The translations under genes were made by a program, and so were the position numbers. Shown piece after piece: positions 33,701-42,506 of a stretch of DNA of 64,000 nucleotides. The stretch spans positions 1-64,000 of the forward strand of contig DASZVY010000082.1 of assembly GCA_035546855.1 (NCBI GenBank). The letters are read 5' to 3'. The notes below the pieces were generated by a model. It saw nothing but the letters and a program-made list of their open reading frames with translations. It had not been told where the DNA came from and did no database searches. Position 1 is the first letter of the stretch. Each line of letters begins with the position of its first letter. This DNA comes from Nitrobacter sp035546855. GTDB taxonomy: Bacteria > Pseudomonadota > Alphaproteobacteria > Rhizobiales > Xanthobacteraceae.

Positions 33701-35512
33701 TCAGGCGTTCAGGAGCGAGGCAGCCGTGTCGAGCGAGACGGGCGCCTCGTCGAGCAGCAGCGATATCGCCGGTTCTTCCCAGGAATCGTGCTTGACGCTC
33801 AGTTTCGGCTGATCCGACAGGCGATGCTCCAGAACGAACCGTGCCATCAACAACCGTCGCGCGTCGCCGCCCGCCTCACCCAGGCGGGCGCCCTCGTTGA
33901 GCATGAGGACCGCCGTCGCGACATGGTAGAGAGCGCCCGCTGCAACGCGGGTGAAGCGCTCCTTATCGCGAGAGTCAGCGACCTCTTCAGCGAAATCAAC
34001 AACCTGCGCCAGCACGTTGTTGATGCGGGTGCGGAATTGGCCGGGCAGGCAACGCGCGTCCACCAGTCTTTCGCGGAGTTCGGCCGCGAGTTGACGGTGC
34101 GCCCGTTCCTTGCCGACCGCGCGCTGGATAACGTCCAGCGCGTTCACGCTACTGGTGCCGTCCCATATCACGCCGAGATGGGCATCGCGGACCAGCCGCG
34201 CATTGGGCCAATCCTCAATGTAGCCGTTTCCGCCGCGCGCCTCCATCGCGGCCGTCGCCACGGCGATGTTGTCGCGGGACGCGCGATATTTGCAGACCGG
34301 CGTAAGGATACGGACAACCTTCGTCGCATGATCGTCCGATCGGGCGATCATGACAGAGGCCAGCATCAAGGCCGACAATGACTGCTCGGTCTTGATCATC
34401 ATCTTTACGAGTTGGCGCCGCATCAGAGGATACTCGATGACGCGATGCCCAAATGCGTTGCGATGGCGGGCCACCTGCAGCGCCTCGTTGAGGCAACGTC
34501 GCATCATGCCGGACGCGCGCGTGAGGTGGGACACGCGGCTGTAGTTCACCATCTCGAGCATCTGCTTCATGCCGCGATCGATCTGACCGAGATGATAGGC
34601 GACAGCCCCGTCGAAAATGATTTCGCCGCTTGGCATCGAACGGCTGCCGAGCTTGTCCTTCAGGCGTGCGATGCGATAGTTGTTGCGCGTGCCGTCCGGC
34701 AGATGCCGTGGCAGCAGAAACAGACCGAGACCGCGGCCGCCCGCCGGCGCGCCCTGCGGGCGCGCGAGCAGCACCGCCACGTCACCGTCCGCATTGGAGC
34801 AGAACCACTTCTCGCCATGGAGCCGCCAGTGATCGCCGTCGCGGACCGCCATCAATTCCGCCGCACCGGCGTCGGACCCGCCGATTTTCTCGGTCATGAA
34901 CTGCGCGCCATATAGCAGCGCGTCCATATCCTGAGTCAGCATCCGGTCGAGGTAGCGTGCTTTCAGCTCGGGCGTTCCGTACCGGGCCAGAAGGTCCGCC
35001 GTGCAATCGGTCAAGTTGACGGGGCACAGGACGCCGAATTCAGCCTGAGAAAACAGATAAAAGAACGCCTGCTTGGCGATCGTCGGCATCACCTCGGGCC
35101 AGCCCAGCACGCCGGCACGCTGCGTCATGACGTGCATGCCGAACTGCCCGAAGGCCATCTTGCGGATTTCCGCGTAGGCCGGATGCACTTCGATCCACTC
35201 GTTGTCGCGGCCATATTTGTCACGGAAACGAAGCTCAGGCGGATGTTTGTCCGCCAGATCCGCGAGCTCGTTCAGCCGTCCTCCGGCAAGCTGGCCGAGC
35301 TCGTGCAGGTGGGGTGCAAGATGCGCCAGCAGCGGGGCGTCCATGTACAGCGTCAGGAGATCGCGCAGACTTCGATCGATGTCGTAGAAATTCAGCCCGG
35401 CGCAGTCGGGCGCGATGTGCTGCGACCGCCGCGCAACAGCGGCGCGGCCGGCAAGCGCGGCGGGATCAAGGGGGGCGGGATCGGCGACCGGAGAGGGGGC
35501 TATGTAATTCAT
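33701..35512 (-). CDS. acyl-CoA dehydrogenase family protein
   Basis: A 603-residue flavoenzyme, longer than the classic 380-residue acyl-CoA dehydrogenases and of the AidB/ACAD10-like large type. Family segments: LTDCTADLLARYGTPELKARYLDRML, TEKIGGSDAGAAEL, RLHGEKWFCSNADGDVAVLLARP, and RHRNAFGHRVIEYPLMRR; the C-terminal part carries GGNGYIEDWPNARLVRDAHLGVIWDGTSSVNALDVI-type residues. It would oxidise an acyl thioester and pass electrons to ETF. The ATG at 35512 is preferred to a GTG two codons earlier. It is divergent from a LysR regulator, which probably controls it. Confidence 0.88.
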   Translation of the reverse strand: MNYIAPSPVADPAPLDPAALAGRAAVARRSQHIAPDCAGLNFYDIDRSLRDLLTLYMDAPLLAHLAPHLHELGQLAGGRLNELADLADKHPPELRFRDKYGRDNEWIEVHPAYAEIRKMAFGQFGMHVMTQRAGVLGWPEVMPTIAKQAFFYLFSQAEFGVLCPVNLTDCTADLLARYGTPELKARYLDRMLTQDMDALLYGAQFMTEKIGGSDAGAAELMAVRDGDHWRLHGEKWFCSNADGDVAVLLARPQGAPAGGRGLGLFLLPRHLPDGTRNNYRIARLKDKLGSRSMPSGEIIFDGAVAYHLGQIDRGMKQMLEMVNYSRVSHLTRASGMMRRCLNEALQVARHRNAFGHRVIEYPLMRRQLVKMMIKTEQSLSALMLASVMIARSDDHATKVVRILTPVCKYRASRDNIAVATAAMEARGGNGYIEDWPNARLVRDAHLGVIWDGTSSVNALDVIQRAVGKERAHRQLAAELRERLVDARCLPGQFRTRINNVLAQVVDFAEEVADSRDKERFTRVAAGALYHVATAVLMLNEGARLGEAGGDARRLLMARFVLEHRLSDQPKLSVKHDSWEEPAISLLLDEAPVSLDTAASLLNA

Positions 35513-35568
35513 GCCCACAGGATGCTTCGACTTTTTGGCATGCTCAAACGATTTGTCGGCCGCCCCGA

Positions 35569-35583
35569 TTGAGTTATTCTCAA
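35569..35583. promoter_or_regulatory. LysR-type palindrome at the regulator start
   Basis: TTGAG-TTATT-CTCAA is a perfect 5+5+5 inverted repeat ending four bases before the LysR start codon, inside the 74-base gap between the two divergent genes. LysR proteins usually bind T-N11-A palindromes; this one has that form. It overlaps where the ribosome would bind the lysR mRNA, so it may act in autorepression. Confidence 0.5.
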
Positions 35584-35586
35584 CGC

Positions 35587-36495
35587 ATGCCTGCCCGTCG
35601 CTTGCCCTCGCTTCGCGCCGTCTGTGCTTTTGAGGCGACCGCCCGTCACATGTCGATGACGTTGGCTGCGCGCGAACTTGCCGTCACGCCGGGCGCAGTC
35701 AGCCGTCTCGTTCGGGCGCTCGAGGAGGATCTCAAGGCGCCGCTATTCGTGCGGAAAGCCGGAGGCCTGGAACTGACGCTGGTGGGCCGCGCGATGGCGG
35801 AAGGCGCGCGCGAGGCTCTGGACCGGCTCCACGAGGCCACCACAGGCGCGCAGATGCGCAGGCACCGCCGTCTGTCGATCGGTGTCTACGGTCATTTCCT
35901 GTCGCGAGCCTTGTTGCCGCGATTGCGTGATCTGGCCCTGGGTCTGCCGTCCCTCGAGGTAGACGTGCACACGAGCACCAATCCGCTCGATCTGTTGCCG
36001 ACCCGTTTCGATGCCGTCGTTGCAGTCTCCGGACCTGGTCCGCAGGCCGGTCTCGTGGTTCGGCCGCTGATGCCGATCACGACCGTGGTGGTGGCGGCGC
36101 CGGCACGGCTGCAGAGAGGCCCACTGGATTTTGCCCAGGTTCCGATGTTGCACACGCGTCCGCGCTCGGAAGATTGGCGTCGATGGCTGGATCATGCGGG
36201 ACTCAAGGGGGTCGCTGTCCACGGCGGCAGCAGCTTTGAAAGCGCCAGCCAGACGCTGGAGGCTGCCGCGGCTGACCTCGGCGCTGCGATTGCGATCGAG
36301 GGACTATTGCAACCCGACCTTGCGAGCGGCCGGCTTGCCATTGCGCATCCCGTGCGGCGACCCACCACCCGGCATTTCACCCTGCAATACGAGGCTCGCT
36401 TGGCAACCGATCCCTCGCTGGCCGCGTTCGCAGATTGGCTGTGCGAGCAATTTGAAGGTCGGGCCGGCGCCGGGATTGAACCAGCCGCCTCTTGA
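35587..36495 (+). CDS. LysR-family transcriptional regulator
   Basis: A 302-residue regulator of the GcvA/AmpR-like LysR subgroup. The winged helix is at about 1-65 (LPSLRAVCAFEATARHMSMTLAARELAVTPGAVSRLVRALE), followed by a periplasmic-binding-protein-like effector domain. The start MPARRLPSLRA is chosen by family; the longer open frame upstream is antisense to the dehydrogenase. Its divergent partner is the acyl-CoA dehydrogenase, the probable target. Effector unknown. Confidence 0.9.
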   Translation: MPARRLPSLRAVCAFEATARHMSMTLAARELAVTPGAVSRLVRALEEDLKAPLFVRKAGGLELTLVGRAMAEGAREALDRLHEATTGAQMRRHRRLSIGVYGHFLSRALLPRLRDLALGLPSLEVDVHTSTNPLDLLPTRFDAVVAVSGPGPQAGLVVRPLMPITTVVVAAPARLQRGPLDFAQVPMLHTRPRSEDWRRWLDHAGLKGVAVHGGSSFESASQTLEAAAADLGAAIAIEGLLQPDLASGRLAIAHPVRRPTTRHFTLQYEARLATDPSLAAFADWLCEQFEGRAGAGIEPAAS

Positions 36496-36518
36496 CGCGC
36501 CAATCCCGCGGAACCTCA

Positions 36519-36536
36519 ATGTCATCGAAACGTCAT
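36519..36536 (+). promoter_or_regulatory. candidate Pho box upstream of ppk
   Basis: ATGTCAT-CGAA-ACGTCAT is a 7-4-7 direct repeat close to the PhoB consensus CTGTCAT-N4-CTGTCAT, 73 bases before ppk. The same stretch also has outer dyad symmetry (CTCAATG ... CATTGAG), and a GGAAC-N16-CGTC arrangement (36510-36534) overlaps it, one base off an EcfG promoter. Phosphate control of ppk is known in other proteobacteria; here it is inferred from sequence only. Confidence 0.5.
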
Positions 36537-36609
36537 TGAGATAGCGGATGGTTCGCCGCGCTCTCCGCAATATCAGGCGCCTGCTGACGAAGGATAGACG
36601 GATTCACCG

Positions 36610-38811
36610 ATGGATTCCGCGCAAGCCGTTGTAATCGAAGAAGAAAAATCCGGTACCGAAGCGGTTCCAGCGATCCGCGCCAGCCCTGAGCGGTTTATCA
36701 ACCGCGAACTATCCTGGCTGCATTTCAATCGTCGCGTGCTGGAAGAATCCGTCAATCCCGGCCATCCGCTGCTTGAGCGCGTCCGCTTCCTGTCGATTTC
36801 CGCCAATAACCTTGACGAGTTCTTCATGGTCCGCGTGGCCGGCATCAAGGCCCAGGTCCGCGAGGGCATCACCGAGCGCAGCCCGGACGGCATGACCCCG
36901 GCGGAACAGCTCGTCCTCATCAACGAAACGGTGTCGGCGCTCGCCATCGATCAGCAGGCGATCTGGCGCGACCTGCGCGGCGCGCTCGCCGATGTCGGCA
37001 TCGTGCTGGTGGATGGCAAGGACGTCGCCAAGGCTGAACGAGCGTGGATGGAGGATCATTTCCTTCACAACATCTTTCCGTTGCTGACGCCGCTGGCCAT
37101 TGACCCGGCGCATCCGTTCCCCTTCATCCCAAGCCTCGGCTTCACCATGGCGCTTCAGCTTGCGCGCGTGTCGGACGGCAAGGCGATGAATGCGCTTATC
37201 CGCATGCCCGGCAAGATCGACCGCTTCATCCGTCTGCCCACCGCCGGCAAGGACGGCGCGGTGCGTCTCATTACGCTGGAGGGCGCGACCAGCCTGTTCA
37301 TCGGCCGGCTATTCCCGGGCTACACGGTCAAGGGGCAGGGCGCTTTCCGCGTCATCCGCGACTCCGAACTGGAAATCGAGGAAGAAGCCGAAGATCTGGT
37401 GCGTCTGTTCGAAACGGCGCTGAAGCGCCGCCGCCGCGGATCGGTGATCCGGCTTGAGATCGAAGCCGCCATGCCCGAGCAGTTGCGCGCCTTCGTGCAG
37501 AGAGCCCTCGCAACCGCCGACGACGAGGTGCTGCTGGTGGACGGCGTGCTCGCGATGAACGAATTGTCGCAACTGACCCGTCTCGACCGGCCTGATCTCG
37601 AATTCGTGCCGTATGTGCCGCGCCACCCCGAGCGTGTCCGCGATCACGGCGGCGACATCTTCGCGGCGATCCGGCAGAAGGACCTGATCGTTCACCACCC
37701 CTATGAATCGTTCGACGTCGTCGTCCAGTTCCTGCAGCAGGCGGCGCGCGATCCTGATGTCGTCGCGATCAAGCAGACGCTGTATCGCACCTCGAACAAT
37801 TCGCCGATCGTGCGGGCGCTCGCGGAAGCCGCCGAAGCCGGCAAATCCGTGACGGCGCTGGTCGAGCTCAAGGCCAGGTTCGACGAAGAAGCCAATATCC
37901 GGTGGGCGCGCGATCTCGAGCGCGCGGGCGTTCAGGTCGTCTATGGCTTCATCGAACTCAAGACCCACGCAAAACTGTCGCTCGTGGTGCGGCGCGAGGG
38001 CGGCAGCCTCACCACCTATGTCCATACCGGCACCGGCAACTATCACCCGGTGACGGCGCGCATCTACACCGACCTGTCGTATTTCACTTCCGACCCGATC
38101 ATCGGCCGCGACGTCGCGCGCGTGTTCAATTTCATCACCGGCTATGCCGAGCCGATCGATATCGAGAAGATGGCGGTATCGCCGCTGACGTTGCGCAACC
38201 GGATTCTCGATCACGTCCGCGGCGAGATCAATTTCGCCCGCGCCGGCAAGCCGGCCGCGATCTGGATGAAGATGAATGCCCTGGTCGATCCCGATATCAT
38301 CGACGCGCTTTACGATGCGTCGCAGGCCGGCGTGTCGGTTGAACTCGTGGTGCGCGGGATCTGCTGCCTGCGGCCCGGCGTTCCCGGATTGTCGGAGAAC
38401 ATCCGCGTCAAGTCGGTGATCGGCCGATTCCTGGAGCACGGCCGAATCTACTGCTTCGGCATGGGGCATCCGATGCCTGGCCCGAAGGCGGCTGTGTATA
38501 TCTCGTCGGCCGACATGATGCCGCGCAACCTCGACCGTCGCGTCGAGGTGTTGTGTCCGCTGCAAAATCCCACGGTGCATCAGCAGGTTCTCGAACAGAT
38601 CATGGTCGCGAACCTGAAGGACACCGAGCAGAGCTGGCAGTTATTGCCGGATGGATCGTCAACGCGTATGAAGGCCGCGACCGGCGAGGAGCCGTTCAAT
38701 TTGCACAACTACTTCATGACAAATCCGAGTCTGTCTGGCCGTGGAAAGTCGCTCAAGGAATCTTCGCCGCGCCGGCTCACGCGTCGTTCGGAACGTCAGC
38801 AGCCGGCGTAA
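36610..38811 (+). CDS. ppk: polyphosphate kinase 1
   Basis: A 733-residue PPK1 that polymerises ATP gamma-phosphate into polyphosphate. The N-terminal region FINRELSWLHFNRRVLEES and SANNLDEFFMVRVAG is diagnostic; the catalytic half contains the autophosphorylated histidine region (THAKLSLVVRREGG, YVHTGTGNYHPVTARIYTDLSYF) and the second phospholipase-D-like site (VIGRFLEHGRIYCFG). It is followed eight bases later by the exopolyphosphatase, giving a polyP synthesis/degradation operon, and preceded by a candidate Pho box. Confidence 0.97.
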   Translation: MDSAQAVVIEEEKSGTEAVPAIRASPERFINRELSWLHFNRRVLEESVNPGHPLLERVRFLSISANNLDEFFMVRVAGIKAQVREGITERSPDGMTPAEQLVLINETVSALAIDQQAIWRDLRGALADVGIVLVDGKDVAKAERAWMEDHFLHNIFPLLTPLAIDPAHPFPFIPSLGFTMALQLARVSDGKAMNALIRMPGKIDRFIRLPTAGKDGAVRLITLEGATSLFIGRLFPGYTVKGQGAFRVIRDSELEIEEEAEDLVRLFETALKRRRRGSVIRLEIEAAMPEQLRAFVQRALATADDEVLLVDGVLAMNELSQLTRLDRPDLEFVPYVPRHPERVRDHGGDIFAAIRQKDLIVHHPYESFDVVVQFLQQAARDPDVVAIKQTLYRTSNNSPIVRALAEAAEAGKSVTALVELKARFDEEANIRWARDLERAGVQVVYGFIELKTHAKLSLVVRREGGSLTTYVHTGTGNYHPVTARIYTDLSYFTSDPIIGRDVARVFNFITGYAEPIDIEKMAVSPLTLRNRILDHVRGEINFARAGKPAAIWMKMNALVDPDIIDALYDASQAGVSVELVVRGICCLRPGVPGLSENIRVKSVIGRFLEHGRIYCFGMGHPMPGPKAAVYISSADMMPRNLDRRVEVLCPLQNPTVHQQVLEQIMVANLKDTEQSWQLLPDGSSTRMKAATGEEPFNLHNYFMTNPSLSGRGKSLKESSPRRLTRRSERQQPA

Positions 38812-38818
38812 GGGCGGC

Positions 38819-40330
38819 GTGCCAAAACATCCGCGCGCACGTCCGCGCGATCCCAGCGTCGCCGTCATCGATATCGGTTCGAACTCGGTGCGTCTCGTCG
38901 TGTATGAGGCGATGGAGCGCAGTCTCCTTTCGATCTTCAACGAGAAGACCCTGTGCGGTCTCGGCCGCGAGGTGCAATCGACCGGGTTGCTCGCGGCCGA
39001 TGCCGTCACCAAGGCGCTGACCTCGCTGCGGCGTTTCCATGCGCTCTGCAAGGTGATGAAGGTCGGCCGTGTCTACGCGATCGCAACGGCGGCCTGCCGC
39101 GATGCCACGAATGGCTCGGAGTTCATCGCCAAGGCCGAACGCATTTGCCGCGTGCCCATCCAGATACTGTCCGGGCCACGCGAGGCGCAATTGTCGGCGT
39201 TGGGCGTCATCTCCGGCGTGCACAGGCCCGATGGCATCGTCGGCGATCTCGGCGGCGGCTCGCTGGAACTGATCGACGTGCACGGCAATCGCGTCCGCCG
39301 CGGCGTCACGCTGCCGCTCGGCAGTCTCGCGCTGCAGGATGCCTCGAAGAAATCGCTGAAGCGCGCCGATCGCATCGTGAAGGCCGAGCTCGCGAGGGCG
39401 GATGCGCTGAAAGCCGCGCACGGCCGCACCTTCTACGCGGTCGGCGGCACCTGGCGCGCCCTGGCGCGGATTCATATCATCCAGAGCGGCTACCCGCTTC
39501 GCGTCATGCACGGCTATTCGATCCCTGCGGCGGATGCGCTGGATTTCGCGCGACGGCTGCGGCGGCTCGCGGCGTCGAACACCCTGGCGGACATCGAAGC
39601 GGTCGCGGAAGCACGGCAGCCGCTGTTGACCTATGCCGCGCTGGTGCTGGAAAACGTCATCCGCATCGCGAAGCCGAAAACCATCGTGTTTTCCACCTAC
39701 GGCGTTCGCGAGGGGCTGCTCTATTCAATGTTGCCCAAGGCCGAGCAGGCCCGGGACGGCCTGGTTTCGGCGGCGCAGAAGCTCAATGTCCTGCTGTCGC
39801 GCTCGGCGCGGCATGCCGAAGAACTGATCGACTGGACCGACCGGTTGATGCGGGTCGCCCGGCTTCCCGAGACGGCGGACGAGCGGCGGCTGCGTCACGT
39901 CGCCTGCCTGCTGTCCGACATCGGCTGGCGCGTCCATCCGGACTATCGTGGCGAGCAGACGCTCAACCTGATCACCCACGGCAATTTCGGCGACGTCAGT
40001 CATCAGGGCAGGGCCTTCGTCGCGCTGTCGGTGTTCTACCGCTATGCCGGTCTCAGCGAAGCCAACGAGCCGCCGCCGCTCGTGCGCGAACTCGTGACGG
40101 TGGCGCAGGACGAACGCGCGCGGCTGCTTGGCGCTGCTTTCCGCGTCGCGCATCTGATCTCCGCCGCGCGTCCGGGTGTGCTGCCCGCGACGCACTTCAC
40201 GCGCAGCGGGCGCAAGCTGAAGCTGGTGTTCGAGCATCGCATGGTCGATCTCGTTGCGGATCGCGTCGGCAGTCGCTTCAAGCAGTTGGCGCGTCTGATG
40301 GGGCGCTCCGGATCGATCGTGCGCCGCTGA
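38819..40330 (+). CDS. ppx: exopolyphosphatase / Ppx-GppA phosphatase
   Basis: A 503-residue member of the Ppx/GppA actin-like family. N-terminal phosphate-binding motif VAVIDIGSNSVRLVVYEA, second motif GDLGGGSLEL, and the C-terminal HD-like helical domain (HVACLLSDIGWRVHPDYR). It hydrolyses polyphosphate or pppGpp. I use a GTG at 38819, seven bases after the ppk stop with AAGG upstream; an in-frame GTG at 38741 inside ppk would give a longer N-terminus. Pairing with ppk favours the polyphosphatase role. Confidence 0.93.
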   Translation: MPKHPRARPRDPSVAVIDIGSNSVRLVVYEAMERSLLSIFNEKTLCGLGREVQSTGLLAADAVTKALTSLRRFHALCKVMKVGRVYAIATAACRDATNGSEFIAKAERICRVPIQILSGPREAQLSALGVISGVHRPDGIVGDLGGGSLELIDVHGNRVRRGVTLPLGSLALQDASKKSLKRADRIVKAELARADALKAAHGRTFYAVGGTWRALARIHIIQSGYPLRVMHGYSIPAADALDFARRLRRLAASNTLADIEAVAEARQPLLTYAALVLENVIRIAKPKTIVFSTYGVREGLLYSMLPKAEQARDGLVSAAQKLNVLLSRSARHAEELIDWTDRLMRVARLPETADERRLRHVACLLSDIGWRVHPDYRGEQTLNLITHGNFGDVSHQGRAFVALSVFYRYAGLSEANEPPPLVRELVTVAQDERARLLGAAFRVAHLISAARPGVLPATHFTRSGRKLKLVFEHRMVDLVADRVGSRFKQLARLMGRSGSIVRR

Positions 40331-40471
40331 CGGCCCGCCAGGACCGGATAATCTCGCCATTGTGAATTGCGCCTGCGGTTCCAAATCGCGGTGCGCGCGT
40401 TACTCCGCTGTCGGCACGTCGCAAGGCACGGCCTTGCCGATTCGACAGGGGGCTCCTTCGTGGAGCAAGCC

Positions 40472-41131
40472 ATGACTGATATCCCGTCCCACGGTCCGAT
40501 GGCCGATCCTTCCGGCGGCCAGCCGACGCGGCGCGATTTTCTCTTTGTCGCGACGGCGGCGGCCGGTGTGGTCGGGGTCGCGGCCTCGATCGTGCCAATG
40601 ATCTCGCAGTTCGAACCCGACCAGGCCACGCTTGCGGCCGGCGGCCCTGTCGACCTCGATCTCAGCAAGGTTCAGCCGGGACAGCAGGTGATCGTCCGCT
40701 GGCGCGATCATCCGATCTTCGTAATCAATCGTCCGGCCGCCGCGATCAAAAGCTTGCAGGATCCGAAACTGCTGGCACGGCTGTCCGACCCGCAGTCCGC
40801 GGAATTCCAGCAGCCGCCTTACGCCGAGAACTGGCACCGCTCCGCCAAGCCCGAATACGGCGTGTTCGTCGGCATCTGCACCCATCTCGGCTGCATCCCG
40901 CTCTATTATCCGGATCCCAGCGCGACCGAGCCGGCCGCGGATTGGCCCGGCGGCTATTTCTGTCCATGCCACGGCTCCAAATACGACCTTGCCGGGCGGG
41001 TCTTCAGCGGCGTGCCGGCGCCGTACAATCTGCCGGTTCCGCCGTACCACTTCGTGAACGACAAACTGATCCGGATCGGCGAAAACCCGCCGGACGCGCA
41101 TTTCGATTTTGCCAGCATCCGCCAGATTTAG
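40472..41131 (+). CDS. petA: ubiquinol-cytochrome c reductase Rieske iron-sulfur subunit (orphan copy)
   Basis: A 219-residue Rieske protein. A twin-arginine motif (TRRDF) and one membrane span (about 23-45) anchor it, and the 2Fe-2S ligands are C136/H138 in CTHLGC and C164/H167 in CPCHGS, with the disulfide cysteines C141 and C166. It would carry electrons from quinol to cytochrome c1. GGAG precedes the ATG at 40472. No cytochrome b or c1 gene is adjacent: the next gene is rnd on the opposite strand, 18 bases away. The segments DWPGGYFCPCHGSKYDLAGR and VPAPYNLPVPPY look more like beta/gamma-proteobacterial PetA than the alphaproteobacterial FbcF form I remember. Confidence 0.9.
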   Translation: MTDIPSHGPMADPSGGQPTRRDFLFVATAAAGVVGVAASIVPMISQFEPDQATLAAGGPVDLDLSKVQPGQQVIVRWRDHPIFVINRPAAAIKSLQDPKLLARLSDPQSAEFQQPPYAENWHRSAKPEYGVFVGICTHLGCIPLYYPDPSATEPAADWPGGYFCPCHGSKYDLAGRVFSGVPAPYNLPVPPYHFVNDKLIRIGENPPDAHFDFASIRQI

Positions 41132-41149
41132 AAGAGCGCGGCGGTCGCC

Positions 41150-42298
41150 TCAGCTCCGTTCGACGCGGACCACGCGGCCCTTCTCGATCGCCAGCGCGAG
41201 CCGGCCGTGCTTGAGCGCCAGCGCGGCCTCGCCGAACAACTCGCGGCGCCAGCCGTGCAGCGCGCCGACATCGGCCTTGTCGTCCGCCGCGATCCGCTCC
41301 AGGTCGTCGACCGTCGCGATCACCTTGCTGGCGACCGCATAGCGCTCCGAAGTCATGCGCAGCAGCACCTTGAGCAGTTCAACGGTGGCCGCGCCGTTGG
41401 AATTGTTGCGCGGCTTCTCGATCTTGGGCAGCGTGTGCGGGTCGCGCGCAAGGCCGCGCTGGACTGCCGCGATGATATCCGCCCCCCATCGCGATTTCTC
41501 AAAGCCTTTGGGCAGCGAGCGCAGCGCCGCCAGCCGTTCGAGACTGGTGGGGGCGTGGGTCGCGATGTCGCCGACGGCGTCGTCCTTGAGCACGCGGGAG
41601 CGCGGCACGTCGCGGCTCTGGGCTTCCTGTTCGCGCCACGCGGCGATTTCCATCAGCACCGCAAGTTCCTTCGGCTTGCGCACGCGGGTCTTCAGCCGCT
41701 CCCAGGCCCGCTCCGGATGGAAGTCGTAGGTTTTGGGCGAGGTCAGGATCTCCATCTCCTCGGTGACCCAATCGCTGCGGCCGCGTTTCTTGAGGTCGGC
41801 ATCCAGCGCCGCGAACACATCGCGGAGATGGGTGACATCGGCGACCGCGTATTCGAGTTGGTGCTGGGTCAGTGGCCGCTGCGACCAGTCGGTGAAGCGG
41901 TGGGTCTTGTCCGGCCGATGCCCGGTGATCCGCTCCACGAGGGCGTCGTAGGCGATACTGTCGCCATAGCCGAGCACCATGGCGGCCACCTGGGTATCGA
42001 AGATCGGGTGCGGGATGATGCCCCCCTGATGCCAGATGATCTCGATGTCCTGCCGGGCGGCATGGAAGACCTTCAGGACCGCTTCATTGGCCATCAGCGC
42101 GAAGAACGGCTTGAGGTCGATTCCCGCGGCGAGCGCGTCCACCACGATGGCCTCGTCCGCGCTGGCCAATTGAACGACGCAGAGCAGGGGGTAGTAGGTC
42201 GTTTCGCGCAGAAATTCGGTATCGACGGTGATGACACGGTACTGGGCGAGGCGAGCGCAGGCGGCGGTCAGGTCGGCGGTCGTCGTAATCAGGTCCAT
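41150..42298 (-). CDS. rnd: ribonuclease D
   Basis: A 382-residue 3'-5' exoribonuclease of the DEDD family acting in tRNA 3' maturation. The first exonuclease motif is VDTEFLRETTYYP, the second lies around FHAARQDIEI and FDTQVAAMVLGYG, and the third around LEYAVADVTHLRDVF; the C-terminal half has HRDC-like helical repeats. ATG at 42298 with GGAG five bases upstream is preferred over a GTG one codon earlier. Divergent from aspS, as in related genomes. Confidence 0.96.
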   Translation of the reverse strand: MDLITTTADLTAACARLAQYRVITVDTEFLRETTYYPLLCVVQLASADEAIVVDALAAGIDLKPFFALMANEAVLKVFHAARQDIEIIWHQGGIIPHPIFDTQVAAMVLGYGDSIAYDALVERITGHRPDKTHRFTDWSQRPLTQHQLEYAVADVTHLRDVFAALDADLKKRGRSDWVTEEMEILTSPKTYDFHPERAWERLKTRVRKPKELAVLMEIAAWREQEAQSRDVPRSRVLKDDAVGDIATHAPTSLERLAALRSLPKGFEKSRWGADIIAAVQRGLARDPHTLPKIEKPRNNSNGAATVELLKVLLRMTSERYAVASKVIATVDDLERIAADDKADVGALHGWRRELFGEAALALKHGRLALAIEKGRVVRVERS

Positions 42299-42506
42299 CA
42301 CCGCTCCATAGACCTTCTTTTTGCGCTTGTCGCCCCGCTTTCGACGGGCAGCCCCCTTGTTTTTCCCGCGCTTTTCCGTCCCGGGAACGCAACCGGCTCC
42401 GGCTTCGGTTGCCGTTGCGGCCTGGCTCGGGTAAACCCTGACGCTCTCCGCTCAGCGGAGTTTTCATCTCTGATTCCGCACTCCGACGCCCGTTTTCAGG
42501 ATTTCC

